A stretch of DNA of 64,000 nt, taken from NCBI RefSeq assembly GCF_002831565.1, contig NZ_CP025096.1, forward strand, positions 5,507,013 through 5,571,012, in the 5' to 3' direction. Position 1 is the stretch's first letter. Every line of letters begins with the position of its first letter. Source of the stretch: Spirosoma pollinicola. Its GTDB lineage: Bacteria > Bacteroidota > Bacteroidia > Cytophagales > Spirosomataceae. Below the pieces are notes generated by a model, which worked only from the letters and a program-made list of their open reading frames with translations, was not told the DNA's origin and did no database searches. A program made the translations under genes and the position numbers. This document shows positions 59,008-64,000 of the stretch, in pieces.

Positions 59008-60445
59008 GCGTTACGTAAAACCAGATTATGTTTTTGTAATCCTTGATACTGATACGCTCATTGGTGCCGTGAACACCCGCTAATTGCGCATCTGACAGGG
59101 GAATGGGCGAAAACTTGTAGATGGATGGCGTAAGAGCCGCGTAAAATTTGGAATCGGTGGCACCAAGCATGACGAAGGGCGCAACTACGACTTCTGGAAA
59201 GACGCTCTTAATGGTCTTATTAATCGTCTGGAAGCCCATGTTCTCGGTGCTGGCCATTGGAGCGGGGTTATTACCCTTACCCAAAATACTGACCGTAATA
59301 CTATCATTATCAATCACTTCCTTAACCCGACTGATAACTCCCTCAACTGTATCACCTGGCAATATTCGAAAATTGACCGTAGCGACGGCATCGATGGGGA
59401 GCACATTGTCTTTAGCCCCGGCCCGAAAAATGGTCGGGGCCGTTGTGGTCCGCAAGGTGGCGCTCCCCGACTTCGTTTCGGCGATGGACCGCTCAATCAC
59501 TGGACCAAATAGCCACTGATTGGCAAGGATAATACGTTTGCTAAACGGGGCTTCTGACGCCAGGTAACTCAGCAACTGGTCCATTCCTCCGTTTAGCCGG
59601 GCCGGAAACGGGTTATGCTCCAGTTTACTGACCGCTTCGGCCACCATGCCAATACTTGTTTGTGCAGGCGGCATAGACGAGTGTCCCCCTTTACCGATGG
59701 CCGTCAGTTCCAGACTCATATAGCCTTTTTCGCTGATGCCGATCAATGCAACGGGCTTGTTGATACCGGCAACACCTTCGGGCTTTATCTCGCCCCCTTC
59801 ATCCAGAATATATTCCAGCGACACCCCCCGTTTTTTGAGGGCAGCCGCAATGGTTTGAGCGCCTAGCTCGCCCGATGTTTCTTCATCCTGCCCGAAGGCC
59901 AGCAACAGCGTTCGCTCGGGCTGAAAGTTCGACTTTAGCAAATAGTCGACTGATTCCAGCAGGCCCATCATGCCCATTTTATCATCGAGTGTACCACGTC
60001 CGTAGAGATACCCATCGTCGATAATACCTGCAAAAGGTGGGCGTTTCCACATGCCCTGCGTTCCCTGAATAACCGGCACGACATCGTAATGAGCCATTAA
60101 CAAAACGGGTTTCAGCGCTGGATTCCGGCCTTTCCACTCATACAACAAGCCATAATGATTGAACGTCTGCGGGTTCAGTCGCTGATGGATGAGCGGGTAC
60201 GCTGCCCGTATGTAGGCGGTAAACTTGTCAAATTGGGTCGTATCCGTCAGCGTGTAATCGGTGTATGAAACGGTGGGAATGCGAATAGCTCCGGCAAACC
60301 GCTGAATAGCCGAATCAGGTACCGTAATTGGTGCCGCCGGAGGCACGTTCGTTAGTTGGTGAGACGTTAGCCGGAACGTGTTAACGAGCAGAACAACAAG
60401 AAGAAATACAAGCAGAAAACCAAGAATTCGTAGAATGAAGCGCAT
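58988..60445 (-). CDS. M20 family metallopeptidase, carboxypeptidase S-like
   Basis: About 485 residues from ATG at 60445 (another ATG is 15 codons earlier). One N-terminal membrane helix (ILRILGFLLVFLLVVLLV). The di-zinc ligands are in LMAHYDVVPV (His, Asp), GRGTLDDKMGMMGL and AFGQDEETSGELGAQ (catalytic Glu with the metal Glu), then DEGGEI. The dimerisation domain follows at about 240-360. It resembles the yeast carboxypeptidase S group, acting on peptides or N-acyl amino acids outside the inner membrane. Confidence 0.85.
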   Translation of the reverse strand: MRFILRILGFLLVFLLVVLLVNTFRLTSHQLTNVPPAAPITVPDSAIQRFAGAIRIPTVSYTDYTLTDTTQFDKFTAYIRAAYPLIHQRLNPQTFNHYGLLYEWKGRNPALKPVLLMAHYDVVPVIQGTQGMWKRPPFAGIIDDGYLYGRGTLDDKMGMMGLLESVDYLLKSNFQPERTLLLAFGQDEETSGELGAQTIAAALKKRGVSLEYILDEGGEIKPEGVAGINKPVALIGISEKGYMSLELTAIGKGGHSSMPPAQTSIGMVAEAVSKLEHNPFPARLNGGMDQLLSYLASEAPFSKRIILANQWLFGPVIERSIAETKSGSATLRTTTAPTIFRAGAKDNVLPIDAVATVNFRILPGDTVEGVISRVKEVIDNDSITVSILGKGNNPAPMASTENMGFQTINKTIKSVFPEVVVAPFVMLGATDSKFYAALTPSIYKFSPIPLSDAQLAGVHGTNERISIKDYKNIIWFYVTLIRNSQ

Positions 60446-60670
60446 TCGTTGACGAGGGTAAATGGTGAAATGAGCGACTACAGAACCCATACGTTCTAAG
60501 TACGAACAGGTTTGTGCGTCCCAAAAACGCCATTATTTATCAAAAGCCAACGTTTATTTGGAGATTCAAAGAAATATTAATTTTTAATAGCTTGATTTTG
60601 TGTTTTAGACCCAGTAAATAGGGTAAAATCAAAATTCATCTATTGCCCGCAGTGAAGTAATGGTATTGCC

Positions 60671-61357
60671 CTATTTCAACGCCGGAACCCACTCATTATT
60701 CCCGCAATTGGTACACTTGTCCTTTGGGCCGGATTTTGGCTGCGCATTGCCGCAACGATAGCACACAAGCTGCCCGTCTGCTTTTTCCTGCTGATCAACA
60801 AAATCGGTATCCCATTCGGGTAAGATTGAAAGACCAGGCGTAGGATTCGGTTCTTCAATGAGTGTAAAAGCGCCGTTAGCTTCCATATACAATCGCTTCA
60901 CATGCCCCAGATGAATCACGCCACTCGAGCGAAGCTGGGCAAAAAGCAACTCACGGGTAATGGTTGATTCGCTCATTCCCGCTAGTTGAATAACCGAGTT
61001 TTGAACCAGCGTGCTGAATCTACCCTGTGAGATGGTTTCAAATTTTTGATTCTTTGCGGCAAAATACGATATGACACGTTGCGTAAACACCACAACCATG
61101 GCAATAACGAAGGCCGGTAGCACTCCTCGCTGCGCGTCCAGGATAGCGACCCCAATTGCAGCCGCGAGCGAAACCATTGCGGCCATCTCATTACGGCTTA
61201 ATCGGGAGGCCATACGTCGCCCCATTAACCGCATGGCCAAAACCAGAATCAGGTAGATTGTGGCCGCCCGAATCAAAATTTCTACGTAAAAAAGGCCCGG
61301 CACCTCGCCTACGAGAATTCGCTGCCAGTCGTATAAACTGATATCTTCTTTATGCAT
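60671..61357 (-). CDS. DUF421 membrane protein with C-terminal zinc ribbon
   Basis: 228 residues. Three hydrophobic segments (ILIRAATIYLILVLAMRLMG, MAAMVSLAAAIGVAILDAQ, VLPAFVIAMVVVFTQRVI) precede the DUF421/YetF cytoplasmic domain (RELLFAQLRSSGVIHLGHVK, YMEANGAFTLI). An extra tail, VCYRCGNAQPKSG followed by CTNCGNNEWVPALK, gives two CxxC pairs, a likely zinc ribbon. The neighbouring gene upstream is a paralogue with the same layout, seven bases away. YetF proteins are of unknown role, sometimes linked to sporulation or envelope stress elsewhere. Confidence 0.8.
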   Translation of the reverse strand: MHKEDISLYDWQRILVGEVPGLFYVEILIRAATIYLILVLAMRLMGRRMASRLSRNEMAAMVSLAAAIGVAILDAQRGVLPAFVIAMVVVFTQRVISYFAAKNQKFETISQGRFSTLVQNSVIQLAGMSESTITRELLFAQLRSSGVIHLGHVKRLYMEANGAFTLIEEPNPTPGLSILPEWDTDFVDQQEKADGQLVCYRCGNAQPKSGPKDKCTNCGNNEWVPALK

Positions 61358-61364
61358 GACTTAG

Positions 61365-62060
61365 TTAAAGAACGGCTCCTACCCAGCTATCGACCTGACA
61401 AACAGAGCAAAGACCTGGTTTCGGTTGCGCCGGAATGGTATTACCACAGTTACTACACGCCACATGGTTGTCGTCTTTTTGCTCATGAATTGACTGAACT
61501 TCGGCATCTGCTGGCGGCAGCACCGATAAACCCGGTTTTTTTTGTTTATCCTGGTAAATACTGAACATCCCATACGCTTCCAGATACATACGCTTTACGT
61601 TGGCCAGATTATAGACATTTTCGGTTCGTAAAGCGGCATAAATCTGTTGGTGCGAAAGCCTGTTTTCGGCCATCTGTTTCAGTTGAAAGACGCCATCTTT
61701 GATTAGCACTGTTCCTGTCCCCTGAATAATTCTTTCGGCTTTGCTGTGTTTGAAGCCCAACCAGTTGACGCCCCGCAAAAAGGTGAGCGCACAAGCAAGA
61801 GCCAGCATTCCCGACAATAACCCACGATCAGGTAGCTGCATGGCTGGCGAAATAATAGCTCCCATTGTGAGCATCACAGCCAGTTCCAGATTGGTAAGCT
61901 GCCCATTCATTCGCTTTCCAAGAAGGCGCATCACAACCAGAAGTACCAGGTAGATCAGCGATGTACGAATGAATACTTCCAGCAAAAATTCTACAGGAGC
62001 ATCGCCAATTAGTATACGCTGCCAATCACCCAGCTTGATGTCGTCTTTATCCATGCCCAC
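61365..62060 (-). CDS. DUF421 membrane protein with C-terminal zinc ribbon, first copy
   Basis: 231 residues, paralogous to the next gene downstream. Membrane segments FIRTSLIYLVLLVVMRLLGK, LAVMLTMGAIISPAMQL and LLSGMLALACALTFLRGV precede the DUF421 domain (LSHQQIYAALRTENVYNLAN, YLEAYGMFSIY). The tail CSNCGNTIPAQPKPG and CSVCQVDSW has two CxxC pairs. Start codon: MGMDKDDIKLGDWQRILIGD. The DWQRILIG/DWQRILVG opening shared by both genes shows recent common origin. Confidence 0.8.
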   Translation of the reverse strand: MGMDKDDIKLGDWQRILIGDAPVEFLLEVFIRTSLIYLVLLVVMRLLGKRMNGQLTNLELAVMLTMGAIISPAMQLPDRGLLSGMLALACALTFLRGVNWLGFKHSKAERIIQGTGTVLIKDGVFQLKQMAENRLSHQQIYAALRTENVYNLANVKRMYLEAYGMFSIYQDKQKKPGLSVLPPADAEVQSIHEQKDDNHVACSNCGNTIPAQPKPGLCSVCQVDSWVGAVL

Positions 62061-62235
62061 CTAACTTTTGATTAAATCGAATTGATTGGTCATAAAGGAA
62101 AAAATCTGGATTTATTCATATAATCTATAAAGTATGCTTAATAAATAGACCAGACAATCAGGAAACGGTCTTCTTACTAACAGGATGCTTGGTTAGCTGG
62201 TTGGTTTTGTAGCGAATACGATCACGACATTATCA

Positions 62236-63972
62236 ATGAAAAAACTAGCCTTACTTCTGTGTATCGGCATGTTCACCGCCTGTCAGAAAGACGCAGATGA
62301 CACAAAATCGACCACTGTTCCTCCGGCTCCCCTGCCAACCGATTTCATTGAAGAACTCTGGTATAAAAACGGACTCGTTTATAGCGTAGACGTGGAGGTA
62401 TTTAAAGACTCTGACAAAGATGGTGTTGGTGATTTCAAGGGAATTATGCAACAGCTCGATTACCTGAAAACGCTTGGCGTTGAAACGATCTGGCTGGCTC
62501 CGTTCCAGCCTACGCCAAACGAAGATGACGGGTATGATATAGCTGACTTTTATGGCATCGACAAACGTCTGGGTACAACTCAGGATTTTGACGAATTCAT
62601 GCGTCAGGCGAACCAGAAGGGCATTCGGGTCATGATGGACCTGGTCACAAATCATACCTCCAATCAGCATCCGTGGTTTCAGCAGGCCCGTCAGCGTACC
62701 GATTCTCCTTACCGCTCGTGGTATGTGTGGTCAAAAGAACGCCCGAAAAAGTGGGATTCAGGCATGGTGTTTCCGGGCGTCCAGAAAGACATCTGGTCCT
62801 ACGACAAACAGGCGGGCGAATACTTTTATCACCGATTCTATGAATCCCAGCCAGACCTGAACATGCAGAACCCGGCTGTTCAGCGGGAGATGCGAAAAAT
62901 TGTTCGGTTCTGGCTTGACAAAGGCATTGCGGGTTTCCGGGTAGATGCCGTTCCGTTCCTGATCGAAATTGCCAATAAAGATTTTGACCCCGACAAACCC
63001 GAGCACCAGTTCGACATAATTACCCAATTGCACGAGTACATTCAGTGGCATAAACGGGACGCTATTCTATTGGGTGAAGCCAATGTTGACCCCAAGGAAC
63101 AGGAACCTTATTTCGGTAAGGAAGGGCAAAACATGCAGACGATGTTCAACTTTTTCGTTAATCAGCACCTGTTCTATGCTCTGGCCACCGGCGAAACCAA
63201 GCTGCTGAAGAAGGCGCTGGACGATACCAAAAATATACCCCCAACCGCCCAGTGGGCGCATTTTCTTCGTAACCACGACGAAATTGACCTGGGCAGACTG
63301 AGCGATAAGGAACGGGATAAGGTATATGCCCGCTTCGGTCCTGATACAACGATGCAGCTTTATGACCGGGGCATTCGCAGGCGTCTGTCTCCAATGCTGG
63401 GCGACCCGAAACTAACGGAATTAGCCTACAGTATCTTATTTTCCTTACCCGGTATGCCCGTGATTCGGTACGGCGAAGAAATTGGCATGGGCGACGATCT
63501 TAGCCTGAAAGAGCGGCTATCCGTCCGGACGCCTATGCAATGGTCGAATGGGCCGAATGCCGGGTTTTCGGAATCGGCCAAAACCGTTCGACCCATCATC
63601 AATAAAGGCCCTTATAGCTACACAAAGATCAATGTAGCGGCACAGCGTGCAGATTCGACCTCCCTTCTGAATCAGGTAATCAAATTTTCCCGGCTTCGGA
63701 AGCGGTGTCCCGAAATTGGCTGGGGAGCCTGGAAACTCATCGACACAGGTTCGGAACACGTGCTGGCTATGCAATATGATTGGCAGGGCCGTACGCTGAT
63801 GATGGTTTATAATTTTAGTAAGGAGCCGCAGCAATGCCAGCTACAAACATCAATGAAAACGGGTCGAGGGCTGGTCAATTTATTGGATAGTTCAGCAACC
63901 CAAATTGGTTCTAATGGCAGTTATGCCGTCAAGTTGCCGGGCTATGGGTCGGGTTGGTATCGGGCAAAATAA
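62236..63972 (+). CDS. GH13 alpha-amylase/trehalose synthase-like lipoprotein
   Basis: 578 residues. Signal with lipobox (LLLCIGMFTACQKD, Cys14). The GH13 barrel has GVETIWLAPFQPTPNEDDGY (region I neighbour), MMDLVTNHTSNQHPWF (conserved His), GIAGFRVDAVPF (nucleophile Asp), ILLGEANVD (acid Glu) and FLRNHDEID (third Asp). GDDLSLKERLSVRTPMQWSN resembles trehalose synthase-type subfamilies. The final beta domain is at about 490-578. It should cleave or rearrange alpha-glucans at the cell surface. Confidence 0.9.
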   Translation: MKKLALLLCIGMFTACQKDADDTKSTTVPPAPLPTDFIEELWYKNGLVYSVDVEVFKDSDKDGVGDFKGIMQQLDYLKTLGVETIWLAPFQPTPNEDDGYDIADFYGIDKRLGTTQDFDEFMRQANQKGIRVMMDLVTNHTSNQHPWFQQARQRTDSPYRSWYVWSKERPKKWDSGMVFPGVQKDIWSYDKQAGEYFYHRFYESQPDLNMQNPAVQREMRKIVRFWLDKGIAGFRVDAVPFLIEIANKDFDPDKPEHQFDIITQLHEYIQWHKRDAILLGEANVDPKEQEPYFGKEGQNMQTMFNFFVNQHLFYALATGETKLLKKALDDTKNIPPTAQWAHFLRNHDEIDLGRLSDKERDKVYARFGPDTTMQLYDRGIRRRLSPMLGDPKLTELAYSILFSLPGMPVIRYGEEIGMGDDLSLKERLSVRTPMQWSNGPNAGFSESAKTVRPIINKGPYSYTKINVAAQRADSTSLLNQVIKFSRLRKRCPEIGWGAWKLIDTGSEHVLAMQYDWQGRTLMMVYNFSKEPQQCQLQTSMKTGRGLVNLLDSSATQIGSNGSYAVKLPGYGSGWYRAK

Positions 63973-64000
63973 ACTCCTAGGCCGCTTTCTGGTGGCTGGC

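Overview
The window looks like a chromosomal segment of a Bacteroidota, most likely a Cytophagales member of the Spirosoma/Fibrella type. The evidence is promoters of the form TTTG/TTG-N18-20-TAnnTTTG (clear before rpmE2, nusB and a marR gene), a long NusB, the gene block nusB-ytxH-DUF1573-yajC-cdaR-coaE, many secreted carbohydrate proteins (GH140, DUF1080, PVC-type dehydrogenase, GH13), and intergenic spaces filled with long inverted repeats. No rRNA, tRNA, CRISPR array, transposase or phage gene was seen.

Layout. 1-6.4 kb: a partial ceramidase-like protein, an O-methyltransferase, small secreted or lipoproteins, a VOC protein with an aldo/keto reductase, and the C-terminal half of a mannitol dehydrogenase-type enzyme. 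6.7-9.8 kb: small unknown genes, a LacI-type regulator with palindromic operators, and a DUF6883/DUF4926 pair. 9.8-14.1 kb: nrdA, rpmE2 and a VapBC toxin-antitoxin module. The module lies between two copies of the 3' end plus terminator of rpmE2. 14.1-20.3 kb: a TRIC-type channel, an acyl-ACP thioesterase broken by a frameshift and joined in frame to a DUF1338 dioxygenase, a sugar isomerase-like protein, a lipoprotein, and a dipeptide epimerase/PLP-enzyme pair. 20.3-22.9 kb: a NarL-type response regulator, histidine kinase and polytopic membrane protein, headed by a 71-residue peptide gene ending in a Cys-Pro-rich motif. 23.3-26.2 kb: purQ, an Old Yellow Enzyme with an ArsR regulator, and a PfpI-like protein. 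26.4-37.6 kb: glycosidases and secreted carbohydrate proteins, interrupted by an AT-rich Septu-type defence pair (PtuA ATPase, PtuB HNH nuclease). 37.8-41.3 kb: VOC, RibD-like and EVE proteins and an ABC exporter. 41.5-47.1 kb: the nusB-to-coaE housekeeping run and a secreted amidase. 48.4-56.9 kb: phenylalanine/tyrosine breakdown (hmgA, hpd, phhA, marR, fahA, flavin reductase) with a secreted beta-helix/PDZ protein on the opposite strand in the middle. 56.9-64 kb: an outer-membrane barrel, a GT87-like membrane enzyme, an M20 peptidase, two tandem DUF421 proteins with zinc ribbons, and a GH13 lipoprotein.

How the genes work together. The aromatic block turns phenylalanine into tyrosine, then homogentisate, then fumarate plus acetoacetate; only maleylacetoacetate isomerase is missing here. 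A MarR regulator with TTGTC/GACAA half-sites at its own start and before hmgA is a good candidate controller. The most unusual items are the rpmE2/vapBC duplication, the peptide-led two-component operon, the frameshifted thioesterase-DUF1338 fusion, and several families of palindromic repeats that recur across the window.
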